Assembly (NCBI GenBank): GCA_039926025.1
Contig: JBDSXV010000173.1
Span: 1-14,781, forward strand
Source of the DNA: Dokdonella_A sp039926025
GTDB lineage: Bacteria > Pseudomonadota > Gammaproteobacteria > Xanthomonadales > Rhodanobacteraceae
DNA: 14,781 bases
Reading direction: 5' to 3'
This document shows positions 1-7,588 of this stretch, piece by piece (the stretch's first letter is position 1; each line of letters begins with the position of its first letter). The notes beneath the pieces were generated by a model. It searched no databases. It saw only the letters and a program-made list of their open reading frames with translations, and had not been told where the DNA came from. Both the position numbers and the translations under genes were made by a program.

Positions 1-1712
1 TCGCGAGCGAGAAAGTACGCATCGATCTGGTCGCGCTGATCGTGCTCGTGCTGCTGGTCGTGCTCCATCTCGTTTCACCTGAAGAAGCGCTCGCGGGTTT
101 CAGCAACGAAGCGACGGTGACGGTGGCCGCGATGTTCGCGCTCAGCCTCGGCATCGAACGCTCCGGCGCACTGGAACCGCTCGGACGACTGCTCTCGCGC
201 ATCCGCCAACCGTGGCTGCTCACGCTCGCGTTGATGCTCGCGATCGCGCCGATGGGCGCGTTCGTGAAGAACATTGCGCTGGTCGCGACCTTCCTGCCGC
301 TCGCATTGCGCGTATGCGCAAACACGAACACGTCACCTGGCCGCGTGTTGATGCCGATGGCGTTTGCGGCGCAGATGGGCGGCGTATGCACCTTGATCGG
401 CACCTCATCGAACCTGCTGGCAGACAGCATTGCGCAGAAGCACGGCCTGCCACCGTTCGGCGTCTTCGAATTCACGCGCATGGGGGTGCTGCTTGCGGTC
501 GTCGGCATCGTCTACCTGATGCTGATTGGTCGCTGGCTGTTGCCGCGCGACATCTCCACCAACCTGCCGATGGAAACCCAGGTCGGTAAATACGTGACCG
601 AACTCAAGCTCGCCGCGAACTCGCCCTTGGTTGGACAGACCATCGCCGACGCAAAGCTCGGCGAGAAATACCGCGTCTATCCGCTCGAACTCCTGCGCGG
701 CGACCAGCATATGTGGTCGCCGCGTTCGCAGCGACTCGAAGCTGGCGACGTGCTGCTCGTGCGCGGCGATTGGGAGAAGATCGAGGAGCTGCGCGCGAGC
801 GCAAACCTCGAGCTTGATCCGGAAAACCGCTACGGCCCTGATCACGGGCGCGCTCGCGTGCTGGTCGAAGTCATGGTCAAACCGGACACCATCATCGACG
901 GCCGCACGCTTGGCGAACTCGATTTCCAGCGCAACCATGATGCGATCGCGCTCGCGATCCACCGCCGCGGTCGCATCCTGCGCGAAAAACTGAAAGACGT
1001 TCGACTTGCCGTCGGCGACGTGCTCCTGCTGCTGGTCGGCAATACCGCAGCCGATGCCGTGCGCGGTGACGAACGCCTCGTCGTGTTGAGCGAACGCGAA
1101 GACATGCGACGGACACCACGACGTGCCCTCGCCGCGATCGCGATCATGGTCGGCGTCGTCATCGTCTCCGGTTTGCACTGGCTGCCGATTCCGGTAGCCG
1201 CGATCGCCGGCGCGGTGGCGATGGCGATCGCCGGATGTTTCGGCCGCAAGGATCTTTACGAAGGCATCGACTGGAAAATCATCATCCTGCTCGCAGCGAT
1301 CCTGCCACTCGGCACAGCGATCGAAAGCAGCGGCCTCTCCGAAACCCTCGTCGGCGCAGGCATGCACCTCGTCGGCGCGCACGGACCGCTCGCGGCTCTG
1401 CTCATGGTGTACCTGCTCACGGCCCTGTTGACCGAATTGATGGGCCACAACCCTTCGGTCGTGCTGATGGTGGGCATCGCGATTTCCGTCGCGCATTCGG
1501 CGCACGCCGACCCGCGCCCCTTCGTGATCGCGGTCGCGTTCGCCGCTGCCACCTCGTTCGCGACTCCGGTGGGCTATCCGACCAACACCATGGTCTACTA
1601 TGCCGGCGGCTATCGATTCACCGATTTCATGAAGGTTGGCATTCCATTGATCGCGGTGTTCTGCGCGCTCTCGATGATCCTGATTCCGTATTTCTGGCCG
1701 CTGCAGCCATGA
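1..1712 (+). CDS. SLC13-family (DASS-type) anion permease with two RCK_C domains, 5' end cut by window edge
   Basis: This is an inner-membrane transporter of the SLC13/divalent anion:Na+ symporter superfamily. The frame is open to the left edge, with residues ASEKVRIDLVAL before the first GTG at 42. This resembles the usual N-terminal region of the family, so the true start lies outside the window and 569 residues are visible. Hydrophobic segments with FVKNIALVA and the GTSSNLL motif (about nt 255-440) form the first half. Two soluble RCK_C/TrkA-C-like domains follow at about nt 600-800 and 855-1100. The second transport repeat carries LMGHNPSVVL and ATPVGYPTNTMVYYAGGY near the C-terminus. 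The substrate cannot be read from sequence; sulfate or another oxyanion is possible given the molybdoenzyme subunits next door. The stop codon overlaps the ferredoxin ATG (ATGA at 1709-1712), so the two are probably translationally coupled. Confidence 0.9.
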   Translation, partial: ASEKVRIDLVALIVLVLLVVLHLVSPEEALAGFSNEATVTVAAMFALSLGIERSGALEPLGRLLSRIRQPWLLTLALMLAIAPMGAFVKNIALVATFLPLALRVCANTNTSPGRVLMPMAFAAQMGGVCTLIGTSSNLLADSIAQKHGLPPFGVFEFTRMGVLLAVVGIVYLMLIGRWLLPRDISTNLPMETQVGKYVTELKLAANSPLVGQTIADAKLGEKYRVYPLELLRGDQHMWSPRSQRLEAGDVLLVRGDWEKIEELRASANLELDPENRYGPDHGRARVLVEVMVKPDTIIDGRTLGELDFQRNHDAIALAIHRRGRILREKLKDVRLAVGDVLLLLVGNTAADAVRGDERLVVLSEREDMRRTPRRALAAIAIMVGVVIVSGLHWLPIPVAAIAGAVAMAIAGCFGRKDLYEGIDWKIIILLAAILPLGTAIESSGLSETLVGAGMHLVGAHGPLAALLMVYLLTALLTELMGHNPSVVLMVGIAISVAHSAHADPRPFVIAVAFAAATSFATPVGYPTNTMVYYAGGYRFTDFMKVGIPLIAVFCALSMILIPYFWPLQP

Positions 1713-2566
1713 CCGCCCTGCCCCCGCCCACCGCGAAGAAACTTGGCCTGGTGATCGACCTCGACACCTGCGTCGGCTGCCATGCCTGTGCCGTCGCGTG
1801 CAAGGAATGGAATGATGGCGGCGATTTCGGTCCGCTGCTCGATCAGGACCCCTATGGCAAGGAACCGAGCGGTGTCTGGTTCAATCGCGTGCACAGCTAT
1901 TCGGTGGATCCTTCCTTCTCCCTGCGGGAGAAGGTGCCGAAGGCGGATGAGGGAAAGGCATTCCGCGCAGACAGTACCCTCTCGTCTGCCCCATCTTCCC
2001 TTCACCCCAATCCCTCTGCTCAAGAGCTCACCGTGCACTTCCCGCGTTCGTGCCTGCATTGCGAGACGCCGGCGTGCGTGACCGTGTGCCCGACCGGTGC
2101 AAGCTACAAGCGCGCCGAGGACGGCATCGTGCTCGTCGATGCGGACAAGTGCATCGGCTGCCAGTTGTGTTCGTGGGCCTGCCCCTATGGCGCGCGCGAG
2201 TTCAGCATGGAACGCGGCACGATGCAGAAATGCACACTCTGCGTTGACCGCATCTACAACGAAACGCTCGACGAAGAAGATCGCCAGCCTGCCTGCGTGA
2301 TGGCATGCCCGACGCGCGCGCGGCATTTCGGCGATCTCGGCGACGAGAATTCCGCCATTTCCAGACTCGTGGCAGAACGCGACGGCTATGCGCTGATGCC
2401 CGAGTACGGCTACAAGCCGGTCAACAGGTATCTGCCGCCGCGACCGCGGCGCGACGGTTGCAGCGCGTCCGCGGAACCCGATGGTGGGCGCAAGAACAGC
2501 GAAGTACTCGACCGCGATAAATTGCCTGGCGTGTTGCGCTGGCTCGATCGCGCCTTGTCGCGCTGA
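1709..2566 (+). CDS. 4Fe-4S ferredoxin-like electron-transfer subunit of a DMSO-reductase-family molybdoenzyme (SoeB-like)
   Basis: The product is 285 residues. It shuttles electrons between a molybdopterin catalytic subunit and a membrane quinone anchor. Four cysteine groups are visible: C21/24/27/31, C115/118/123/127, C148/151/154/158 and C175/178/196/200, enough for four [4Fe-4S] clusters. The N-terminal LVIDLDTCVGCHACAVACK and the later MQKCTLCVDRIYNE and YALMPEYG stretches resemble SoeB of cytoplasmic sulfite dehydrogenase SoeABC, but DmsB/PsrB-type partners cannot be excluded. There is no Tat or Sec signal, which fits a cytoplasmic complex. The ATG at 1709 was chosen because it overlaps the permease stop and starts right before the first cluster; the same frame is open far upstream without meaning. 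Residues about 67-107, between the first and second cysteine groups, are an odd in-frame insertion made of a palindromic repeat. Confidence 0.9.
   Translation: MTALPPPTAKKLGLVIDLDTCVGCHACAVACKEWNDGGDFGPLLDQDPYGKEPSGVWFNRVHSYSVDPSFSLREKVPKADEGKAFRADSTLSSAPSSLHPNPSAQELTVHFPRSCLHCETPACVTVCPTGASYKRAEDGIVLVDADKCIGCQLCSWACPYGAREFSMERGTMQKCTLCVDRIYNETLDEEDRQPACVMACPTRARHFGDLGDENSAISRLVAERDGYALMPEYGYKPVNRYLPPRPRRDGCSASAEPDGGRKNSEVLDRDKLPGVLRWLDRALSR
1911..2012. repeat. Palindromic REP-like element inserted in frame in the ferredoxin gene
   Basis: A perfect 9-bp inverted pair, CCTTCTCCC (1914-1922) and GGGAGAAGG (1926-1934), closes a TGC loop. GTGCCGAAGGCGGATGAGGG follows at 1935-1953 or so. An imperfect inverse of GGCGGATGAGGG, CCCTCTCGTCTGCC, ends at 1990. 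This looks like the dispersed intergenic palindromes found in xanthomonad genomes. It has no stop in the coding frame and encodes a low-complexity segment between iron-sulfur motifs. The outer boundaries are approximate. Confidence 0.65.
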
Positions 2567-2581
2567 AGGAACGCAACATCG

Positions 2582-3559
2582 ATGCGACCGACATTTTCGA
2601 TCATCCTGTTCACAGTTCTTTCCGGCTGCGGTTACGGCTTGCTGTTCCTGCTCGGCCTCAGCCTCGCGGCGGGAACACCGACCGAAATCTTCGTGGTGCG
2701 CGGAGCGGCTGGATCGTCGATTGCCATCGACCCACGCTTCGGCCTCGCTGTCGCGCTTGCCGCGGGTTTCATCCTGACGAGTTGCGGCTTGCTCGCATCA
2801 GTCGCCCACCTCGGCCAGCCGTGGCGCGCGTGGCGCGCGTTCTCGCAATGGCGCAGCTCGTGGCTTTCGCGTGAAGGCGTTGCCTCCCTGCTCACATATC
2901 TGCCGATGGCTGTCATTGCCTGCCTTCTCGTCACGCGACCCGGCGCGCACGTGGTCCTGCGCCTGTGCGGCGCAGCTCTCGCACTCGGTTGCGTCACGAC
3001 CGTCTACTGCACGGCACGCATCTACGCATCACTGCAGACGATTCGCGCCTGGCACACACGCTACACGGCCGCCAGTTATCTGCTGCTCGGTCTGTTCGCG
3101 GGCGCAGTGGCCTTCACAACCGTGCACGTCGCGACTATCGCAGACGGCGGGTTGTGGCTCGGCGCGCATGCGGTGGCCTTGGCTGCGGTGCTGCTCGGAC
3201 CTGCGTGTGCGCTGCTCAAACGCGCCTACTGGCGACATGTCGATGCACTCCCGCGCATCAGCGCGGGAAACGCGACCGGCCTCGATCGCGTCGGCGACGT
3301 GCGCAGTTTCGAGCAGCCGCATACGGAAGAAAACTATCTGACGCACGAAATGGGATTCGTGCTCGCGCGCAAGCATTCGCGCCGGCTGCGCGCGATTGCA
3401 TTCTGGCTGCTGTTGCTTGCCCCGATCGTGGTGCTTCCATTGCCGGGATGGATCGGCTTGCCGATCGCGTGGCTGCTATGCATGGCCGGCATCTTCGTCG
3501 AGCGCTGGCTGTTCTTTGCCGAAGCGAAACACGCGGTGATGGCGTACTACGGGCGTTGA
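2582..3559 (+). CDS. DmsC/SoeC-type quinol-interacting membrane anchor subunit
   Basis: This 325-residue integral membrane protein anchors the molybdoenzyme complex and exchanges electrons with the quinone pool. About eight hydrophobic segments can be drawn, near residues 6-30, 53-76, 99-117, 124-144, 162-184, 190-212, 271-288 and 292-311, as in the DmsC family. The signature VAHLGQPWRAWRAFSQWRSS followed by WLSREG (about residues 74-99) is typical of this family. The ATG sits 15 bases after the ferredoxin stop behind GAAGGA, a good ribosome-binding site, so the two genes form one transcription unit. The catalytic molybdopterin subunit is not downstream; it may lie left of the window. By context the complex is most like sulfite dehydrogenase SoeABC, which is inference. 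Confidence 0.9.
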   Translation: MRPTFSIILFTVLSGCGYGLLFLLGLSLAAGTPTEIFVVRGAAGSSIAIDPRFGLAVALAAGFILTSCGLLASVAHLGQPWRAWRAFSQWRSSWLSREGVASLLTYLPMAVIACLLVTRPGAHVVLRLCGAALALGCVTTVYCTARIYASLQTIRAWHTRYTAASYLLLGLFAGAVAFTTVHVATIADGGLWLGAHAVALAAVLLGPACALLKRAYWRHVDALPRISAGNATGLDRVGDVRSFEQPHTEENYLTHEMGFVLARKHSRRLRAIAFWLLLLAPIVVLPLPGWIGLPIAWLLCMAGIFVERWLFFAEAKHAVMAYYGR

Positions 3560-3644
3560 TCCGTCCATCAGGGCCACCGTTGTTCACGATTTCCGCAGCC
3601 GACGTTCACGTCGCGTTTAGCGCGGACTCATACCATCGCGGGAG

Positions 3645-3669
3645 CCGCTGCCGTTTTAGCGGTTTTTTT
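3645..3669 (+). terminator. Rho-independent terminator-like hairpin after the anchor gene
   Basis: CCGCT (3645-3649) pairs with AGCGG (3658-3662) around an 8-base loop, followed by seven T residues. The stem is short but ends directly in the T run. It lies 85 bases after the anchor stop and only 33 bases before the DUF481 start. Confidence 0.55.
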
Positions 3670-3702
3670 ATGCCTCATTGTCCCGAACGAAGGTAATTCA
3701 AT

Positions 3703-4503
3703 ATGAAGAACACGAAAATCCTGCTTGCGATAGGCCTTGTCGCCGCACTGCCGTCGACCGCTTTCGCCGACGATGGCTGGTCCGGTGCGGGTGAACTGGG
3801 TTTCGCTGCCGCCCGCGGCAACGCGAAGTCCGAAAACCTCAATGCGAAGTTCTCGCTGAAGAAGGAAGACGATCAGTGGAAAGACAATTTCTACCTGAGC
3901 GCACTGCGCAGCAAGGGTGAGGTGAAAACGGCGACTGTGCAGAACGGCCAGCTGGTCAATGTGTCCAGCTACGACCTGACATCCAACCGCATCGAAACCG
4001 GCGCATCGGCCGGCTACAAGCTCGACGAACGCAGCTATATCGTTGGCGCGCTGCGCTACGAGAACGACGATTTCTCGCCGTTCGAATACCAATGGGTCGC
4101 TTCCATTGGCTACGGCTACACCGTGCTCAAGAATTCGAGCGATGAGCTTTCGTTTGAAATCGGCCCCGGCTACAAGACCGTGCAGCCCATCGATGGTGCC
4201 GTCGTGGTCAACGGCCAATCGGTGCCGGTCAAGTTCGACTCGCAGAGCGAACTCGTCGGGCGTGGCTTGATGTCGTACAAGCACAATTTCACCGAGAACA
4301 CCGCCTTCGTCGACACCTTCCTCGTCGAGGCTGGCAGCGACAACAAGTTCTACCAGAACGATGCCGGCGTTGCGGTGAGCATCAACAAGGCGTTCGCACT
4401 CAAGGTCGGCTACCAGATCCGCAGCAATTCGGAAGTCGCGCCGGGCACGAAGAAGACCGACCAGCTGTTCACCACCAACCTGGTCTACAACTTCGGCGGT
4501 TGA
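3703..4503 (+). CDS. DUF481-family outer-membrane protein (YdiY-like)
   Basis: The product is 266 residues with a clear Sec signal peptide, MKNTKILLAIGLVAALPSTAFA, cut after residue 22 before DDGWSG. The rest has alternating polar/aromatic beta-strand character. GELGFAAARGNAKSENLNAK near the mature N-terminus is the usual opening strand of DUF481 proteins, and the chain ends on a strand, LFTTNLVYNFGG. The family is thought to form an outer-membrane beta-barrel; the E. coli relative YdiY has been linked to osmotic or acid stress, and the exact role is unknown. The start is supported by GAAGG ten bases upstream. It is convergent with hemC, and the 169-base gap between them holds a repeat element. 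Confidence 0.88.
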   Translation: MKNTKILLAIGLVAALPSTAFADDGWSGAGELGFAAARGNAKSENLNAKFSLKKEDDQWKDNFYLSALRSKGEVKTATVQNGQLVNVSSYDLTSNRIETGASAGYKLDERSYIVGALRYENDDFSPFEYQWVASIGYGYTVLKNSSDELSFEIGPGYKTVQPIDGAVVVNGQSVPVKFDSQSELVGRGLMSYKHNFTENTAFVDTFLVEAGSDNKFYQNDAGVAVSINKAFALKVGYQIRSNSEVAPGTKKTDQLFTTNLVYNFGG

Positions 4504-4542
4504 TCCGGCTGCCGCACGAGCGGCTTCGTGTGCGCAAGGGCT

Positions 4543-4654
4543 TGTGGGAGCGCATTCAGCCGAGATGCTTCACGGCGGAGACTTACACCATCCCCACCCA
4601 CCCCTCCCCTTGAAGGGGAGGGCTTAGGGCATCGCGGCTGAAGCCGCTCCCACA
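4543..4654. repeat. Composite inverted-repeat element between DUF481 gene and hemC
   Basis: A 26-base module starting TGTGGGAGCG (4543-4568) faces an inverted copy ending CCGCTCCCACA (4629-4654), with three mismatches between them. Between the two lies CACCATCCCCACCCA, then a perfect palindrome with arms CCCTCCCC (4602-4609) and GGGGAGGG (4615-4622). The same modules recur at 7474-8094. The position between two convergent genes suits a bidirectional mRNA-stabilising or attenuating hairpin, but there is no T run. Confidence 0.8.
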
Positions 4655-4672
4655 TGGATTGCGGACAAGCCG

Positions 4673-5602
4673 CTAGCGCAAACTTTCCGAGAGGCGTGCG
4701 AGCATCTCGTCCGCGCCAAGTTCGCGTAGCTGCTGCGCGACGCGCTCGCCAAGCGCCTCGGGTGCATCGAGAGGTCCCTGCGCGTGCGTGCGCACGAGGC
4801 GTCCACTGTGTGCATCGCCAACGAGCCCCCACAGCGCGAGACCGCTTTCGATCTCCACGCAATATCCCGCGATCGGCACGTTGCAGCTGCCGTGCAGACT
4901 GCGATTCATCGCACGCTCGGCGGCAACGCAACGATGCGTGTCGGCGTCGTCGAGCGCACGCACGACATCGAGCACGATGTCGTCGCCTGCGCGGTACTCG
5001 ACTGCAATCGCGCCTTGAGCGACCGCAGGCAACCATTCCGGCGCTTGCAACCGCTGGGTGATTCGCGCGCCGAGACCAAGACGCTCAAGACCTGCACAGG
5101 CGAGCACGATCGCGTCGTAGTGATCGGCGTCGAGTTTTGCCAGCCGGGTGTTCACGTTGCCGCGCAGGTCGATCAACTTCAGATCCGGCCGCAGCGCACG
5201 CAGCTGCGCCTGCCGTCGCAACGATGACGTGCCTACGCGCGCTCCCTGCGGCAGTTCATCGAAGCGCGCAAAGCGATGGCTGATGAACGCATCGGCCGCA
5301 TCGGCGCGTTCGAGCACGGCACCGATGGCGAAGCCGGGCTCGATCTCCATCGGTACGTCCTTGAACGAATGCACCGCGATATCGGCGCGCTGCTCCAGCA
5401 TCGCCACCTCCAGTTCCTTGAGGAACAGGCCCTTGCCGCCAATCTCTGCGAGCGGGCGGTCGATGATCTGGTCGCCACGCGTGGTCATCGGAACCAGCTC
5501 GACGACGAGCCCCACATGCAAGGCGCGCAGACGGGTCGCCACATGTTCGGCCTGCCACAGCGCAAGCGCGCTCTGGCGAGTAGCGATGCGCAGTTTTCTC
5601 AT
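4673..5602 (-). CDS. hemC: Porphobilinogen deaminase (hydroxymethylbilane synthase)
   Basis: This cytoplasmic enzyme joins four porphobilinogen units into hydroxymethylbilane in tetrapyrrole (haem) synthesis. The protein is 309 residues, the normal family length. It starts with MRKLRIATRQSALALWQAE and has the catalytic aspartate in HSFKDVP (D82). VGTSSLRRQAQL and the LIDLRGNVNTRL substrate/cofactor-binding segments are present. The dipyrromethane-carrying cysteine is C240 in LHGSCNVPI. The frame is open further upstream, but the ATG at 5600-5602 matches the family N-terminus and overlaps the algR stop (ATGA on the minus strand). hemC is last in an algZ-algR-hemC operon, an order also known from pseudomonads and xanthomonads. 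No hemD follows; the next gene is the convergent DUF481 gene. Confidence 0.97.
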   Translation of the reverse strand: MRKLRIATRQSALALWQAEHVATRLRALHVGLVVELVPMTTRGDQIIDRPLAEIGGKGLFLKELEVAMLEQRADIAVHSFKDVPMEIEPGFAIGAVLERADAADAFISHRFARFDELPQGARVGTSSLRRQAQLRALRPDLKLIDLRGNVNTRLAKLDADHYDAIVLACAGLERLGLGARITQRLQAPEWLPAVAQGAIAVEYRAGDDIVLDVVRALDDADTHRCVAAERAMNRSLHGSCNVPIAGYCVEIESGLALWGLVGDAHSGRLVRTHAQGPLDAPEALGERVAQQLRELGADEMLARLSESLR

Positions 5603-6333
5603 AGGGTGCGGACCAGTTTGCGCAGCACCGGCAGGTTGCGCCGGCTTACTTCGAGTTCGGCCGTGACACCCTCGACATTCGCCAGCAAGCGGCCATCCGG
5701 TGCGCGGGTCAGCCCCGCAAGTTTGGTCAGCGCGACCAGGCAATTTCGATGGATGCGCACGAAGCGACCTTCGAATTCGTCTTCCAGCGCCTTCAGGGGT
5801 TCTTCGATCAGCACCTCGCCTTTGGCGTGATGCACGACGACGTATTTGTCTTCGGCGAGGAGGTAGTCGATCTCGGCAACCGGCACCAGCACGAGGCTTC
5901 CGCGCACACGTGCGCACAGGTGCGTACGCTTGCGTCCGGGTTCGAGCGCGCTCTGCACGCCGCGCGCGTGTTCACCGGTCCAGCGCCGTGCTTTCGCCAG
6001 CGCCGAGCGCAGACGTTCGCTGCGCACCGGCTTGACCAGATAGTCGACTGCGTTCGCCTCGAACGCAGCCAGTGCGTGGTCTTCGTAGGCCGTGCAGAAA
6101 ATCATCGCAGGCGGCCTCTCGAGCGTGCCCAGATGGCGCGCCGCTTCAAGGCCGTCCATCACCGGCATGCGGATATCCAGCAGCACCACGTCCGGGCGCA
6201 GGCGCGCGAGGGCATCCAGCGCATCGCGACCGTTGCCGGCCTCACCCACGACGGTCACGTCGTCGATCTCGGCGAGCATGGCGGCAAGGCGTTCGCGCGC
6301 AAGCGGTTCGTCATCGACGATGAGGACGTTCAT
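5599..6333 (-). CDS. algR: LytTR-family response regulator AlgR
   Basis: This 244-residue response regulator is expected to be phosphorylated by the neighbouring kinase and to bind DNA. The receiver domain (about residues 1-118) has D7/D8, phosphoacceptor D53 in LLDIRMPVMDG, T81 and K101 in YLVKPV. A LytTR DNA-binding domain covers about residues 137-240, with EIDYLLAEDKYVVVHH and FVRIHRNCLVAL. Length and domain order match AlgR, which in Pseudomonas controls alginate, type IV pilus and virulence genes; its targets here cannot be read from the window. It overlaps both neighbours by four bases (ATGA at 6333-6330 and 5602-5599), so production of kinase, regulator and HemC is probably coupled. 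Confidence 0.93.
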   Translation of the reverse strand: MNVLIVDDEPLARERLAAMLAEIDDVTVVGEAGNGRDALDALARLRPDVVLLDIRMPVMDGLEAARHLGTLERPPAMIFCTAYEDHALAAFEANAVDYLVKPVRSERLRSALAKARRWTGEHARGVQSALEPGRKRTHLCARVRGSLVLVPVAEIDYLLAEDKYVVVHHAKGEVLIEEPLKALEDEFEGRFVRIHRNCLVALTKLAGLTRAPDGRLLANVEGVTAELEVSRRNLPVLRKLVRTL

Positions 6334-7400
6334 CGGATTGGCGTCTCAGGCAGGCGCACGTTCACGGTATAGATCTCGGGACCCGGTTCCACGCGCAACT
6401 CCCCGCGTGTGCCGAAATGGTACTCGATGCGCGCGCGCGTGTTGGCCAGTGAAACACCATTGCGCGACGGTGGCGCGTCCGGTGGCAAGGGATTGCGTAC
6501 GACGATCTCGATGCCGCCCGGCAGGCGGCGGCCGCTCATGCTGACGACGCCGCCATCGGCGCGCGGCTGGATGCCGTGATAAACCGCGTTTTCGATCAGG
6601 GGCTGCAGCATCAAACGCGGCACAGACAAGTCGCGTGGCAAGTCGGCGACATCGATTTCGACCTTGAGGCGCTCGCCTAGGCGCAACTGCTCGATATGCA
6701 GGTAACGCTCGACCAGATCGAGTTCCTCGCCCAGCGTGCCCAACGCATCGTCGGCACCGAGCGCGGCACGGAACAGATCGGCAAGGTCTTCGACCGTGCG
6801 CTCGGCCTCGGCCGGCCGCGTGCGGATCAGGCTCGCGATCGTGTTCATGCTGTTGAACAGGAAATGCGGCCGGATGCGCGCCTGCAGCGCTTCAAAGCGC
6901 GCCTTCGACGCCGCACGCACGCGTTCGCGCCACTGCTCCAGAACAAACAGGTAGCGCAGCAACGCCGCCGCAATCAGCGCGCAGATGGCCGAGTTGCCGA
7001 ACACGAAACGCCAGGTCGAACTTTCCGCAATCGTCAGCTGCAAGCCCAGCGTCTGATCCATGCGGCAGACCACCGCGCTGGCGAGTGCGGTGACCAGCAC
7101 GCTGATCACCCAGGCCAACAGGAACCCGCTGCGCGCCTGCAGTGGCTCCAGTTGCCGGCGCAGCGAACACAGCACGACGGCATTGAGCAACGCCAGCCAT
7201 TGCACGTACACGCTGACCACACCCAGCCGCGGCAACCACGCGCGCACTTCCATCCCGGGCGCCAGCACGACGACCAGAGCGACCAGTTCCGCAACGATCA
7301 TCACCGCGAACAAGGTAGGTGCGCTGCAAAAATGCGGCAGCCAGGTCGGGATGGAAGCGTCCCCTTGCGCAGGGCGTGATCTGGAAGTCTGCGGCTTCAT
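6330..7400 (-). CDS. algZ: LytS/AlgZ-type membrane sensor histidine kinase
   Basis: This 356-residue sensor kinase is the partner of AlgR. The N-terminal part has four likely membrane segments, about residues 28-49, 60-79, 93-112 and 132-154. The His_kinase domain then carries RIRPHFLFNSMNTIASL with the phosphoacceptor H179. The ATP-binding part has an N-box, MLQPLIENAVYHGI (N271), and a weak G-box in NGVSLANTRARI (about 314-325), as seen in the AlgZ/FimS group, which departs from classical kinases. The ATG at 7398-7400 has no visible Shine-Dalgarno sequence; TATACT on the minus strand ends seven bases before it. The gene opens the algZ-algR-hemC operon. Confidence 0.92.
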   Translation of the reverse strand: MKPQTSRSRPAQGDASIPTWLPHFCSAPTLFAVMIVAELVALVVVLAPGMEVRAWLPRLGVVSVYVQWLALLNAVVLCSLRRQLEPLQARSGFLLAWVISVLVTALASAVVCRMDQTLGLQLTIAESSTWRFVFGNSAICALIAAALLRYLFVLEQWRERVRAASKARFEALQARIRPHFLFNSMNTIASLIRTRPAEAERTVEDLADLFRAALGADDALGTLGEELDLVERYLHIEQLRLGERLKVEIDVADLPRDLSVPRLMLQPLIENAVYHGIQPRADGGVVSMSGRRLPGGIEIVVRNPLPPDAPPSRNGVSLANTRARIEYHFGTRGELRVEPGPEIYTVNVRLPETPIR

Positions 7401-7407
7401 GGCGTGG

Positions 7408-7413
7408 AGTATA
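7408..7413 (-). promoter_or_regulatory. Possible -10 element of the algZ-algR-hemC operon
   Basis: TATACT on the minus strand is one base from the TATAAT consensus and ends seven bases before the algZ ATG. No good -35 hexamer sits 17 bases upstream. If it is used, transcription would begin at or next to the ATG, giving a leaderless message; this agrees with the missing ribosome-binding site. Confidence 0.3.
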
Positions 7414-7473
7414 GGGTCGCGCGATCAATACTTTGCGGTAGCGGCTACAACCGCGGTGTTGTCGCGCGCACGA

Positions 7474-7505
7474 CACCATCCCCACCCTCGCTTTGAAGGA
7501 GAGGG
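7474..7505. repeat. Degenerate copy of the CACCATCCCCACCC palindrome module
   Basis: CACCATCCCCACCC is followed by CTCGCTTTGAAGGAGAGGG, a decayed version of the CCCTCCCC/GGGGAGGG palindrome found intact at 4602-4622, 7668-7688 and 7909-7929. It lies just left of the main repeat cluster in the gene-free stretch 7401-8120. Confidence 0.65.
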
Positions 7506-7588
7506 TTTAAAGGCAATGCCGTCAAGTGTCTCCTTCCACGAGAGACAAATCGGGGCCAGGATTCACTCCGTCGCGGGAACGGTTTCTT

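Noticed and set aside
405..1505. Long minus-strand open frame opposite the permease gene
   Set aside because: A shadow caused by GC-rich codon bias; the translation is rich in R, H, D and Q with no family motif, while the plus strand has clear transporter features.
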